This document shows positions 8,584 through 16,755 of a stretch of 35,259 bases of DNA, piece by piece. The translations under genes and the position numbers were made by a program. Origin of the DNA: a virus; the IMG/VR virus record IMGVR_UViG_3300040815_000389, positions 1-35,259 of that record. One strand, given 5' to 3'. Below the pieces are notes generated by a model. It saw nothing but the letters and a program-made list of their open reading frames with translations, had not been told where the DNA came from and searched no databases. Position 1 is the stretch's first letter, and each line of letters opens with the position of its first letter.

Positions 8584-10548
8584 TTAAGTTCCTTGATGTG
8601 TTGCTATTTTATATTCTAAACCAAGCAATGTCATTTTTAATGGTGCAGATTGTGTAATAGTAATCTGACCTTCACTGCTATACCCTAGTATACCATGCAG
8701 CACTTTAGTTCCAGTAAACTCTGGTACTGCACTGTCCAAAGCTCCAGCTCCTAATGTGCGGATTGGTACTAAATTATTATTGATAACAATATTCTGTGTT
8801 TCGTACAACAAAGCATTCACTTCTACAATACGTTTTCTAAATCCAATACGAGTACCACCAACAACTCTTAAGTCAATTGGCATTGTTTTTACTTCAACCT
8901 CAATCGGCAACCCAACTTCACATGATGTAGTAGGGGTATTAGTAAATGTTACTGCACTATCTGCTACCTGATCTTCTTCGACTAATCCATCTGACAGTAC
9001 ATTGACTGTGGCCCCATCAATATGAGACGCATCTAAACTAGCTACTGCTCCTCCAATAATTGCACTGTCAGTTAATCGACCTTCCTCAAACACCTCAACA
9101 TAATATTTATCTACACTATTATCGCTCCGTTTAACAATAGTATAAATGTCTGTAATATCCACACCCACATCTAAATAACTACCTAGTGTAGTAAACTCTG
9201 ATGCAGCAATAACATTCTGTGATCTTAATAATGAAAACACAGCCATCGTGCCGTCATCTTCATTGACTATAAAAAGTAAGTCATTTTCATCGGTATTCAC
9301 TGCACGACGTAAATCCATACGCTTTGGACTTTTGAGTAAGTGTCCAGATAGTAATGAAATTTTTGATGTAACGTAAGTTAAGAATGTATCTGAATATGCA
9401 ATCTCAGCTAACTGTTTACCTTGTCTTTGTATAAATAACACGCCAGATTCTAACTGTTTAACACGTACACCTTCTTTGGTGCCGTTACGTGATGTAGTAG
9501 ATAAAAAGAAACTTGTTGGTGTAATAGGAGTTAAGCCTTCTTGAATAACAGCAAACTCACCACCTGATGTAAAGATCTGTAAGTCACGACCAGAGATCAT
9601 GTCAATGATAGCATTAAAAGTATTAGTATCGAGAGTAGCCTCAACAGCATCATCATCTAATCCTTCCACCGGTTCAAAGTCAAAGAATAAACCTACCTTA
9701 GATCCCCAGATGGTTGATGGTCTTGATTTCGATCCGCCAAAGAATAAACGTCCTTGATGGAATGTCACTGTGCGTGGCCATCCTTTTGATACAGACCATA
9801 CATCCTCGTATCCTGTTTCTAGTTCCCAGTTACCAGATGCAATAGCAGATGTATTAAAAAATGGAAACTCAGTCACTGCATTAACTTCAGTAGCACTTAC
9901 AAATTCTACAATTCTTGCTCGACCTTGTGGCTCTGCATTGATATATTGTCCAACATGTCCTGAGTTAAATACACTAGCAGATGCAGTCAATGTCACTTTA
10001 CCAGAAACGTCTGACGGTGTTAATGTTGCAGCTGGGTTGGATGTTGCTAAAGTAAATGCATGTTGTGGTATAGAATCAAAACTAATATCTGAGATTGACC
10101 AACTCGTATCACTTGTACGTGTAATTCTTTTTGGTACCATGTCTTCTTGTACCAGAATTAATGTGTCTGCGGATTGAGTAAAACACATTGCATCTAAATA
10201 AGCACTTATGACTGTTGTTGTTAGGTAATTGTCTCCGGAACCATTGATGTTTGTTTGTAGTACTTTATTCTTAAATACATACATACGATTGTTGGTAAAA
10301 GCCAACATGTAACTGTCGTTTACTGAGAATTCAAAATGTACAAGACGTACACCATTTTCTGGACTGCCGCCAAGCTCTGTTAAGAATTTAGTACCTGGCC
10401 TACGATGCACGCCACCTTGTGGTTGACAGATAACATTCTTTGCTGTTTCTAGTCCATTCTTATATGCATCCAGGTCAATACGAGAACGTACAAGCGGATC
10501 AAGCTCACCACTGGTAAAGTTCGTTTGTATATCAACAAACCTAGCCAT
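8584..10548 (-). CDS. Tail tubular protein B (nozzle, gp12-like)
   Basis: 654 residues. The N-terminus has the recognisable nozzle opening: TNFTSGELDPLVRSRIDLDAY (with residues in that order) followed by a NVICQPQGGVHRRPGT block. This is shared by tail tubular B proteins of T7-like phages and related stumpy-tailed phages. The remainder is rich in beta strands, as expected for a hexameric nozzle with propeller-like domains. It forms the distal tail tube and contacts the fibres. The start overlaps the upstream tail tube A stop by one base, the usual order A then B. Length is slightly below T7 gp12 (about 790). Confidence 0.88.
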   Translation of the reverse strand: MARFVDIQTNFTSGELDPLVRSRIDLDAYKNGLETAKNVICQPQGGVHRRPGTKFLTELGGSPENGVRLVHFEFSVNDSYMLAFTNNRMYVFKNKVLQTNINGSGDNYLTTTVISAYLDAMCFTQSADTLILVQEDMVPKRITRTSDTSWSISDISFDSIPQHAFTLATSNPAATLTPSDVSGKVTLTASASVFNSGHVGQYINAEPQGRARIVEFVSATEVNAVTEFPFFNTSAIASGNWELETGYEDVWSVSKGWPRTVTFHQGRLFFGGSKSRPSTIWGSKVGLFFDFEPVEGLDDDAVEATLDTNTFNAIIDMISGRDLQIFTSGGEFAVIQEGLTPITPTSFFLSTTSRNGTKEGVRVKQLESGVLFIQRQGKQLAEIAYSDTFLTYVTSKISLLSGHLLKSPKRMDLRRAVNTDENDLLFIVNEDDGTMAVFSLLRSQNVIAASEFTTLGSYLDVGVDITDIYTIVKRSDNSVDKYYVEVFEEGRLTDSAIIGGAVASLDASHIDGATVNVLSDGLVEEDQVADSAVTFTNTPTTSCEVGLPIEVEVKTMPIDLRVVGGTRIGFRKRIVEVNALLYETQNIVINNNLVPIRTLGAGALDSAVPEFTGTKVLHGILGYSSEGQITITQSAPLKMTLLGLEYKIATHQGT

Positions 10549-11162
10549 TAATACCTCACATTAATTAATGAGAAATCTTGTATTGCATTTGTTGGATTGC
10601 CTTGACTATCAATATTCATTGCTTGTCGCATATAACCACCTCGACCATTTTCTCCTGGTGTACCTTCTGCAATCGTGCGCCAGTATTCTGACTTATCAGC
10701 CTGATCTGTGATGGGTAAAGCTAGATGCCAAGCCATCTCGTACTTGAGCAATTGCACAAAATAATGTGGTAATCCAAACTCAGGGACATTGTATTGATAA
10801 TCTATGTATACTTTTTCATAGTCTGTTAATAACTTATCGCCTATTAATCTATATTCCCTACGAGGGTAAGCGCCTACATCACTTGAGTCATATACAGCAT
10901 TCGGTCTGCCGATAATGTCAGAGGGTAGTTGATATTCATATTTGTATTCGTTAGTTGGTGTCGTCACCAATCTAGCTAATTGTGTTTTCTTAAATGAAAA
11001 TGACCAGTCATACATTGTTAATGTACGGATCTTAATGTCTGGATACAGCCGGTCACAAATGTTAGACTCGTCTGTGCCTTCTGTAAATGATGATATTGGA
11101 TTGGCCCCAAGCATTAGTAATGCATCGGAACATATTTTAATATCGGTATCACCTGTAGCCAT
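10548..11162 (-). CDS. Tail tubular protein A (gatekeeper, gp11-like)
   Basis: 204 residues, close to the T7 gp11 length. The opening DTDIKICSDALLMLG is the typical start of tail tube A proteins, followed by a RLYPDIKIRTLTMYDWSF-type region and YEYQLPSD. It forms the dodecameric ring between portal and nozzle. It is the first tail gene after the capsid block and follows a strong hairpin at 11187-11210. A purine-rich AAAGGAAAC ribosome site precedes the start. It overlaps the nozzle gene by one base. Confidence 0.88.
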   Translation of the reverse strand: MATGDTDIKICSDALLMLGANPISSFTEGTDESNICDRLYPDIKIRTLTMYDWSFSFKKTQLARLVTTPTNEYKYEYQLPSDIIGRPNAVYDSSDVGAYPRREYRLIGDKLLTDYEKVYIDYQYNVPEFGLPHYFVQLLKYEMAWHLALPITDQADKSEYWRTIAEGTPGENGRGGYMRQAMNIDSQGNPTNAIQDFSLINVRY

Positions 11163-11186
11163 TTTGTTTCCTTTAAATGTGCAAAT

Positions 11187-11210
11187 AGGTAGGCACCGAA
11201 GTACCTACCT
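11187..11210 (-). terminator. UUCG-capped hairpin after capsid genes
   Basis: In the leftward transcript, arm AGGTAGGTAC and arm GTGCCTACCT pair over 10 bp (one G-T wobble) around a TTCG tetraloop closed by C-G. It lies in the 65-base gap between the 93-residue gene and the tail tube genes, but no T-run follows. It is therefore better seen as a 3'-end stabiliser, pause or processing hairpin than a full intrinsic terminator. Both lines above run in the direction of transcription: it follows the tail tube side only if read rightward; in leftward transcription it sits upstream of the 93-residue gene and downstream of nothing else but the tail tube gene start at 11162. Confidence 0.6.
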
Positions 11211-11227
11211 GATCTGCAATAAACAAC

Positions 11228-11509
11228 TTAGTCAGCGTCTGCGACTGATAATGCTGTACCATCTGATACATCAACAACACCAGAAGCATTAGAAAGTACA
11301 ACGACTAAAGATGCTGTAGGAACAGATGAGTCCCATAAGTATACTAAGTCGCCCACTTTTAATACTGAGTGTGCGTCATTGAAATAACCAGCTGTATTGA
11401 TATCAGCAAGTGTGTCAGTTCCAGGAGCGGTATATGACCACATCTGTGGAGCATTACCAGCTTTGGCTTGACCACCAATAGGTTGTAAATTGTCTTTATT
11501 ATAAGCCAT
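11228..11509 (-). CDS. Small capsid-associated structural protein, probable
   Basis: 93 residues, 11 bases after the capsid gene on the same strand. It is rich in Gly, Ala, Asp, Val and Thr, with the strand-like pattern VGDLVYLWDSS and a C-terminal VSDGTALSVADAD. No transmembrane segment. Small beta-rich proteins next to a podoviral major capsid gene are often capsid decoration proteins, and a shared capsid transcript would give high expression. No family motif was recognised, so the decoration role is inference. A good ribosome site (AAGGAGATAA) precedes the ATG. Confidence 0.6.
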   Translation of the reverse strand: MAYNKDNLQPIGGQAKAGNAPQMWSYTAPGTDTLADINTAGYFNDAHSVLKVGDLVYLWDSSVPTASLVVVLSNASGVVDVSDGTALSVADAD

Positions 11510-11520
11510 TATTTATCTCC

Positions 11521-12363
11521 TTATGATTCACGACATGTGAGGTTAACAATACCTTCAGCGTCAATCGCTACAGCACCAGCAGAGAACATAGCATTCACTA
11601 AGAATGAAGTTTTTTCTGGAACGTAGTTGATTTCACTTTTAGGACCCATGCCTTCAGCATAACCAATAGCATCTTTATGGAATGCTAAAACAGTTCTGTC
11701 TAAAGAACCATCGATAGATAAACCACCTTCAGTTCTGTCGCCAAGTACGTGGAATGTGAAACCTAAGTATGTATTGATTTCACCAGATACTAAAGCTTTA
11801 ACAGTGTTGAAGTCAGAAGATGTTACTTCTGTTTCGCTGAGTAATGCAGCTAAGTTATTAGCGTGTAGGACAACGTGACGATCTTGTGGAGGTACGTTAC
11901 CTTTGTCTAATAGTTTTTTAGCTTCACGTAGTTTAGCTACGTTTAAGTTTGTGTCAGTACCACCAATGTCGTTAGCAACAGTTAATGAAGTACCAGAACC
12001 TTCAAGTGCATCAATGATTAACTGATCTTGACGACGACCGATAGCATTAGCAACTACTTGTACTAATTCTTGTCTTTCGTCAAAGTTAACTTTTTGTTGC
12101 ATGAAGATGTCAGAATATTCTGCTGCATTCCAATCTTGCATTGTTGCTGTAACTTGTGAAAAATCCACATTTAATGGTGTTACGTCTGTTTGTGGAATAC
12201 GTAATGTAGCCACACCTTTGCCCACTTTAGGGAATTTTGCTGTTGAACCTTCAACGCCTCGTCTCTGTCTTACGGCACCAACAAGCTCTGCTTTAGCTTG
12301 ATAAGCCTGTTTAACTTCGGCATCAAATAAGGTAACAAAAGCATTAGATAAACCAATAGCCAT
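11521..12363 (-). CDS. Major capsid protein
   Basis: 280 residues, preceded by the scaffold gene and followed by tail genes, the T7-like order. The sequence has HK97-type capsid features: a helical N-arm (FDAEVKQAYQAKAELVGAVR), then RIPQTDVTP and DWNAAEYSDIF strand-rich parts, a spine-like helix (LVQVVANAIGRRQDQLIIDAL), and the late segment TFHVLGDRTEGG followed by FHKDAIGYAEGM, typical of podoviral capsid subunits. It has its own strong promoter (12515-12544) and a structured leader. The start is supported by AAGGAGTC upstream. Codon choice is regular, as expected for a highly expressed gene. Confidence 0.88.
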   Translation of the reverse strand: MAIGLSNAFVTLFDAEVKQAYQAKAELVGAVRQRRGVEGSTAKFPKVGKGVATLRIPQTDVTPLNVDFSQVTATMQDWNAAEYSDIFMQQKVNFDERQELVQVVANAIGRRQDQLIIDALEGSGTSLTVANDIGGTDTNLNVAKLREAKKLLDKGNVPPQDRHVVLHANNLAALLSETEVTSSDFNTVKALVSGEINTYLGFTFHVLGDRTEGGLSIDGSLDRTVLAFHKDAIGYAEGMGPKSEINYVPEKTSFLVNAMFSAGAVAIDAEGIVNLTCRES

Positions 12364-12497
12364 TATTGACTCCTTATAGTAATTAATAAAATTGTGTATT
12401 AATCGCTGTGGTATGCCAGAGAAATCTGGGCCGTGCTTGCTATTTACGATAGCCAGTCGTCAAGATTACTTGCGTTTAAGGGTTACAATGAATATGT

Positions 12498-12539
12498 AAT
12501 AGGCCTCATTCCCGATTTTACAGGGGAACAAAGCCTATT
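12498..12539. repeat. Nested inverted repeat over capsid promoter
   Basis: Outer arms AATAGGC (12498-12504) and GCCTATT (12533-12539) and inner arms TTCCC (12509-12513) and GGGAA (12524-12528) form a two-tier hairpin with a 10-base loop holding the promoter -10 element. The symmetry means it could act as a cruciform or a dimeric protein operator; as RNA it would be read only by transcripts from upstream of the promoter. No T-run follows on the leftward side. Confidence 0.6.
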
Positions 12540-12544
12540 GTCAA
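12515..12544 (-). promoter_or_regulatory. Strong sigma70-like promoter for capsid gene
   Basis: On the minus strand a perfect -35 TTGACA (12544-12539) and a -10 TAAAAT (12520-12515, 5 of 6) are separated by 18 bases. It lies just downstream of the scaffold stop and about 150 bases before the capsid start, giving a long leader with small hairpins (CCAGA/TCTGG and GCTAT/ATAGC). It should boost capsid expression above that of neighbouring genes using host RNA polymerase. Confidence 0.75.
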
Positions 12545-12551
12545 GCGATTT

Positions 12552-13373
12552 TTAGCCAAAGTTTTGAGCAAATGCTCTTTCGACTTTTTGACGGTAGGAT
12601 GGATCAGTATTATATCTAGGATCTGCTACCATTTGATATAGCTCATCTTTCGATGGTGCGCCTTCTACTGGAGTTGTTTCTACAGGTACACGACCTTCAT
12701 AAGATGCTCTGAGTTTTTCTAGTGCAGCAATACCTTTTGCAGTACCACCCATGACCTTGAACTCTTCAAAGTCATCCTTACCCCAAACACCTTTGTTAAC
12801 TAAACTAGATGCCCATTTAACAATGCCATTGATTCTAGCATCAGCATTAGGGCCTAGCATCTTACGCTCTTCTTCAAGATTAACTTGTTGTGTTTCAGCG
12901 CCAAGCATATTCATCTCAACAACTTCACCAACAAGATCATCTAGTGCAGATTGACTTACGCCATACTTCGCTGCCCAATTCACTACATGACTACGTAATG
13001 GATCATCTTCTGGAGTTTCACCAAATGCAGATAAATCATAGTTACCATCTGCCGGTGCTTTATGTTTACCTTGAGATATTTGTTTGCGTAGGTCCATCCA
13101 TGACTTAGCAATGCCTTCAAGATCTGGTGCGTCTTCATCTGACTTCCAGAAGTTTTCAGGCCACCAGTCTGGTCGCTCTAAAGGGTCATCATCACCATCC
13201 TCTTCACTAACAGCAAACTCTTCTTTTGCTTTTACTTCTTCAGGATCACGATGATCTATTTCTACTTTTTGTGGATTCTCAGCATCAGCTTCTTCGACTT
13301 CTGGACTTGCTCCATCGAGTAGGCCAGTGCTTTCTTCTTGAGTCTCTACACTAGGCTCGAGTGTTTCTTCCAT
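12552..13373 (-). CDS. Capsid assembly scaffolding protein
   Basis: 273 residues. The N-terminal 80 residues are extremely acidic (many Glu and Asp, e.g. EEDGDDDPLE), followed by WWPENFWKSDEDAPDLEGIAKSW, a pattern common in T7-like scaffold proteins. The middle is helical, and the C-terminal tail (YRQKVERAFAQNFG) is short and basic, as in scaffolds that grip the capsid subunit. It lies directly upstream of the capsid gene. It guides procapsid assembly and leaves before DNA packaging is complete. The call rests on composition, size, motif and position. Confidence 0.82.
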   Translation of the reverse strand: MEETLEPSVETQEESTGLLDGASPEVEEADAENPQKVEIDHRDPEEVKAKEEFAVSEEDGDDDPLERPDWWPENFWKSDEDAPDLEGIAKSWMDLRKQISQGKHKAPADGNYDLSAFGETPEDDPLRSHVVNWAAKYGVSQSALDDLVGEVVEMNMLGAETQQVNLEEERKMLGPNADARINGIVKWASSLVNKGVWGKDDFEEFKVMGGTAKGIAALEKLRASYEGRVPVETTPVEGAPSKDELYQMVADPRYNTDPSYRQKVERAFAQNFG

Positions 13374-13636
13374 TATAATTTCCTTGCTCTAATTAGCCTT
13401 GCTTCTAAGTCCTTGACTATACTGTTTTGTCCTTCTCGATAAAACGCGTAGCTTGGATCGCTACCCGGCAAAGCAACGGGTTGCTCAATGACTGCATCAC
13501 GCAGCCATTTCATTAATTTCTCCCCGTCCTCACCCCCTAGGACACGTAGACAAAGACGATCTAAGTCGTCTCGTTTTTGATTAGCCTCACCAATTTCTAA
13601 TGGTATTGGCTCTTGTAAATCTTCCCATCCAGCCAA
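13373..13636 (-). CDS. Bbp19-like small head-region protein, probable
   Basis: 87 residues between the 156-residue gene and the scaffold. The segment CLRVLGGEDGEKLMKWLRDAV, a gap, then DPSYAFYREGQNSIVKDL resembles the small phage protein family named after Bbp19, found beside portal and scaffold genes in podoviruses. I assign the family from memory of this pattern. Its molecular role is not known to me. The stop overlaps the scaffold start by one base, so translation is probably coupled. Confidence 0.55.
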   Translation of the reverse strand: MAGWEDLQEPIPLEIGEANQKRDDLDRLCLRVLGGEDGEKLMKWLRDAVIEQPVALPGSDPSYAFYREGQNSIVKDLEARLIRARKL

Positions 13637-13637
13637 A

Positions 13638-14108
13638 TTATTCTCCTATATTATATTTGTTCAGTAATGGCCGTTTATTATTATTCTTTATAACCTTGGC
13701 TGTAGGCTCATCATCTTGATAAAACACACTCTTACCTTGTTTTAATCTTTTTTCAGCATGTTTTGAAGCAAGGTTAAAGATTTTATTAAACTTATCTTTA
13801 TTCCTTTCTCTAAAAGCCATACGCTCATTTTCTGGACTCTCCATTAACTCTTCATCTTTAGCTAATAAATTTATATCATCTTGTGTAAGTCCAGGAACTA
13901 GAGAAGGTACACGCATCTCTTTAACTGAACCATCAGGCTGTTTTACTTCAACATCAACAGAAAACTCTGTCATTGTTCTACCCGTATTAGACTTAACAGC
14001 ACCTAAGAAACCACTCATAGATTTTGGAACCATAGTATGATATTCATCTATTAATGGTCTTTTTCCTTCATTTCTAAAATAAGATTCATTTAATTGAATT
14101 TTACCCAT
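13638..14108 (-). CDS. Hypothetical protein in head operon
   Basis: 156 residues, basic and helical at the C-terminal end, not recognised. Residues 40-75 hold a beta-like segment (TMTEFSVDVEVKQPDG, then EMRVPSLVPGLT), followed by a charged helix ending in lysine- and asparagine-rich sequence (KVIKNNNKRPLL). The phrase VPSLVPGLT followed by DDINLLAKD recalls phage proteins in which internal-core or protease-like domains are concatenated, but no active site is visible. It lies 3 bases after the portal gene and 1 base before the 87-residue gene, so it belongs to the head operon. Confidence 0.6.
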   Translation of the reverse strand: MGKIQLNESYFRNEGKRPLIDEYHTMVPKSMSGFLGAVKSNTGRTMTEFSVDVEVKQPDGSVKEMRVPSLVPGLTQDDINLLAKDEELMESPENERMAFRERNKDKFNKIFNLASKHAEKRLKQGKSVFYQDDEPTAKVIKNNNKRPLLNKYNIGE

Positions 14109-14111
14109 CTA

Positions 14112-15671
14112 CTACTCCTGTGGTTGTTGCATCATGGCCATTTCTTCCTGTTGTGCTGCTTGTGCCATCTGTGCTGCTTGTTGTTTCATCACTGCACGCT
14201 CAGTTGGTGTTGGTCTTAATCGCTGTGGAACACCAAGCTTCTCTGCAATGTAATCCATCATTTCATCTATCTTAATACTCATTGCGCCTTCTGGACCAGC
14301 ACCTTGTGCAATCTGTGCATACTGTAATATGTTTTGTACATCATCCATATTCTGTGCCATAGCTAATGGAGCCACTGGTGCAATCTTAACTTCTAATCCA
14401 TTTACTTTTAATGGTAAGTTAATGATACCACGGTCATCCATCACTTGTAACATTTTAGAGACTAACGGAATCATTGTTTCATTAATGAGTCGACCAAATG
14501 CAGAACCTAAGTTTTGTGACAGCTCTTTCATTCTTTCGACAACTTCTGTCGCTGATCGAGCTGACATGTTGTCTGGTGGTAATGATTCGTCAAGTAAGAT
14601 ACGTTTAATATTCATACGTAGATCATTCATTACAATGTTAGATACGTTAAAGTCACCGGCACGTGGTAATGGTCTTAATGATTCACCTTGTGGACCACCA
14701 TTACGGGCTACAGGAATAATTGCACCTGGCATAATCTTCACTGTGTTAGGATTTAAAACACCGTCATCTGCTGCTGTATACACACCAGAGATAGATAGTG
14801 ACGCATTCTTCAATACAAGCTCTAATGTTTTATTTAATGTTTTAATATCAGGTAATGCAGTAATTAATGGACCGCGACCATAGATCTCACCCGCTACTTT
14901 TGCATAACGTGATACAACCCATGGGCTATATGCCATACGTCTATATACAAGTTCTGTTTTAGATTCTTTGTGAATCAGATGGTAACAATAATCACCACGC
15001 TTCTGATCAAACACAGTTGCTTCAATCAGCTCTACATCATCAGTGGGTTTGTCATCAATCTTTTTCTGTAAGTCACCTTCAATCTTAGCATCAGGCCATT
15101 GACGTTGTATTGCTTCACCTTTCATACGTATACGTCTATATACATTATCGACTTGACCATTAGCACCTTCTTCCAAAGACACTAAGTATTGTGGCACCGG
15201 AATAAAGTTTACTGGAGTAATATCATCTCCAGGTTGAACCATCATGACTGCTGTACCTACAGATAAGTCAAGCAAGAACTCACCAATAGCTACATCAAAG
15301 TTAGATTGTTTTAATGTATCAAATAGTTTATCGTTGTACATATCTAATGCAGCTTGTGCATCAGCTTGTCTATCTTGAGGAATGTCTGATCCTGGTTCTA
15401 GTCTGCACCATTTACGTTGTGGAGGAAAGATGCCTGATTGCATACGATTAGCAAAACGTTGTGTAGAATTAATTGCAGTAGAATCGAACACGCGGTTCAT
15501 CTTTTTAGTACCGCCTACTTTACCATCGTAATGACCGTCATATAAATTACGTTGTGGTAACGCAAACTCATAAGCCTCTTCATACAAGTTTCTAAAGTTT
15601 TCTTTTCTTGTTAATGCTTTGTCATGTCTCTTTAAAACATCCTCTGCACTTAATCTCATCATATCAACCAT
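14112..15671 (-). CDS. Head-to-tail connector (portal) protein
   Basis: 519 residues, the usual length for T7-type portals. The opening (LYEEAYEFALPQRNLYDG, then TAINSTQRFANRMQSGIFPPQRKWCRLEPG) is the diagnostic N-terminal pattern of the head-tail connector family. The centre carries the crown/clip region (ARSATEVVERMKELSQNLGSAFGRL near 375-400), and the C-terminus is Gln/Ala/Met-rich (AQAAQQEEMAMMQQ). It forms the dodecameric ring through which terminase packages DNA and to which tail tube A binds. Gene order (terminase, small head genes, portal, scaffold, capsid) agrees. Confidence 0.92.
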   Translation of the reverse strand: MVDMMRLSAEDVLKRHDKALTRKENFRNLYEEAYEFALPQRNLYDGHYDGKVGGTKKMNRVFDSTAINSTQRFANRMQSGIFPPQRKWCRLEPGSDIPQDRQADAQAALDMYNDKLFDTLKQSNFDVAIGEFLLDLSVGTAVMMVQPGDDITPVNFIPVPQYLVSLEEGANGQVDNVYRRIRMKGEAIQRQWPDAKIEGDLQKKIDDKPTDDVELIEATVFDQKRGDYCYHLIHKESKTELVYRRMAYSPWVVSRYAKVAGEIYGRGPLITALPDIKTLNKTLELVLKNASLSISGVYTAADDGVLNPNTVKIMPGAIIPVARNGGPQGESLRPLPRAGDFNVSNIVMNDLRMNIKRILLDESLPPDNMSARSATEVVERMKELSQNLGSAFGRLINETMIPLVSKMLQVMDDRGIINLPLKVNGLEVKIAPVAPLAMAQNMDDVQNILQYAQIAQGAGPEGAMSIKIDEMMDYIAEKLGVPQRLRPTPTERAVMKQQAAQMAQAAQQEEMAMMQQPQE

Positions 15672-15673
15672 AG

Positions 15674-15946
15674 TTATGCCTTTTTATTTTTGTTAGCAAA
15701 TGCTCTTGCTTCTGCTTTGTTACTAAAGCCCCACTTCTGCAATGCAAGTTTTAATCGAGTTGGTCTACCCTTCTCATCTTTTAACGGGCCATCCATCCCA
15801 CTAAAGCGTGCAGCAAAACTGACACGACGACCATCAGTCCCAGATTTTTGTGGTGGCTTAAGATCTCCACCATCTTTATTTTCAAAATGTTTACGTCCAG
15901 CTTCATTGAGTCCGCCTGTAGGGTTTTGATATTTTTTAGCTACCAT
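15674..15946 (-). CDS. Hypothetical basic protein upstream of portal
   Basis: 90 residues, very basic (Lys/Arg/Gly-rich), not recognised by name. It has the pattern KYQNPTGGLNEAGRKHF, a SFAARFSGM segment, and a C-terminal LQKWGFSNKAEARAFANKN helix. Similar short basic proteins sit just upstream of portals in marine phages. It may bind DNA or join the head, but nothing here proves either. It starts on the last base of the 167-residue gene and ends 2 bases before the portal start. Confidence 0.6.
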   Translation of the reverse strand: MVAKKYQNPTGGLNEAGRKHFENKDGGDLKPPQKSGTDGRRVSFAARFSGMDGPLKDEKGRPTRLKLALQKWGFSNKAEARAFANKNKKA

Positions 15947-16449
15947 TATTCAGTCCAACTTAATATAATTTCCATTGCATGAGCGTTATTGTTTCCGTCT
16001 GCATTTGTTAATCTAAATAGGTAAGTGGTTAGTCCTTTGAGTATAATGTTGTTACCACCGACTTGATTTCCTCCACCTTTTTTACCTACACCCGCGGTTA
16101 ATATTTCTTGCAACACTACAGTACCTAAACTATTTACTGTTGGATTAGCTAGTGCTACCCCCGTACTACTGATTGTGCTAGCACGATTACGATTGATAAT
16201 AGGTAATGATGTACCGCCTGTTACACTAGCACCTTCATATAAATAACCCACTGCATTTCCATTAGATAAACCAGTAATAGTAAATACAGGATCAATACCC
16301 TGAGGAAAAGCAATTGCTATATCAATACTAAAACCATCTGCAACTGGACTAGCAAAGTCAGCGACTAAACCTGTGCTAAACGCTTGGCCTTCAATTAAAC
16401 GAACTTGTTCAACATCACGTACCGGATATGCGCCTTTATATCTTTCCAT
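15946..16449 (-). CDS. Hypothetical beta-rich structural protein
   Basis: 167 residues, beta-rich, with many Gly, Thr, Asn, Ser and Val. After an N-terminal region (YPVRDVEQVRLIEGQAFSTG) come strand-like segments and a glycine-rich loop (GVGKKGGGNQVGGNN), ending in HAMEIILSWTE. It has no transmembrane segment. The composition suggests a virion surface protein (head fibre, decoration or neck component). Location between terminase and portal genes agrees with a structural role, but the assignment is by composition only. Its ATG abuts the stop of the 44-residue gene. Confidence 0.6.
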   Translation of the reverse strand: MERYKGAYPVRDVEQVRLIEGQAFSTGLVADFASPVADGFSIDIAIAFPQGIDPVFTITGLSNGNAVGYLYEGASVTGGTSLPIINRNRASTISSTGVALANPTVNSLGTVVLQEILTAGVGKKGGGNQVGGNNIILKGLTTYLFRLTNADGNNNAHAMEIILSWTE

Positions 16450-16584
16450 CTATTTTTTCTTCTTTGGAAAACCTTTAAGCATATTCTTATATGCCTTAGG
16501 GGAAATAGTAGAATCTTCTTTAGAGCGGCTAATTCCTTTTTTCTTACGCTCGTTAATGTTGTGGTACAAACCTTTTTTTTCCAT
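16450..16584 (-). CDS. Small conserved basic phage protein (44 aa)
   Basis: A short gene with a clear ribosome site (AAAGGA, 6 bases before the ATG). The product is lysine-rich: MEKKGLYHNINERKK, then SRSKEDSTISPKAYKNM and a KKKK end. This pattern (MEKKGLY-N-RKK-G-SRSK-STIS-AYKNM) recurs as a tiny conserved protein in structural operons of aquatic phages. The role is unknown; strong positive charge and regularity suggest nucleic acid or virion binding. It abuts the 167-residue gene and overlaps the upstream 66-residue gene by 32 bases in another frame. Confidence 0.75.
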   Translation of the reverse strand: MEKKGLYHNINERKKKGISRSKEDSTISPKAYKNMLKGFPKKKK

Positions 16585-16753
16585 GTTCATCCTTTATTGT
16601 GCAAATCGTTTTCTTAACAGGTTGTTTATGAATCTTACGTATATTCTTTTCACAGACAACTTCTTTCTCTGCTTCACGTACCACAACAGCTTCTTCAGCA
16701 AAAGCCAAACAAGCCATAAATAAAGCTACAATTGATGTAACAATATTTTTCAT
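16553..16753 (-). CDS. Small exported protein with signal peptide
   Basis: 66 residues. The N-terminus is a classic Sec signal: MKN, a hydrophobic core IVTSIVALFMACLAF, and a likely cut after AFA (residue 19). The mature part is short, charged and has two cysteines (VCEKN and TICTIKDEHGKKRF), perhaps a disulfide in the periplasm. A good ribosome site (GAAAGGATAATC) precedes the ATG. The function is unknown. An exported protein inside the head operon is odd and could act on the envelope. It overlaps the 44-residue gene by 32 bases. Confidence 0.65.
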   Translation of the reverse strand: MKNIVTSIVALFMACLAFAEEAVVVREAEKEVVCEKNIRKIHKQPVKKTICTIKDEHGKKRFVPQH

Positions 16754-16755
16754 GA

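Noticed and set aside
14329-14883. 184-codon rightward frame inside the portal gene
   Set aside because: Antisense shadow of a clearly recognised portal protein, with no promoter or ribosome site.
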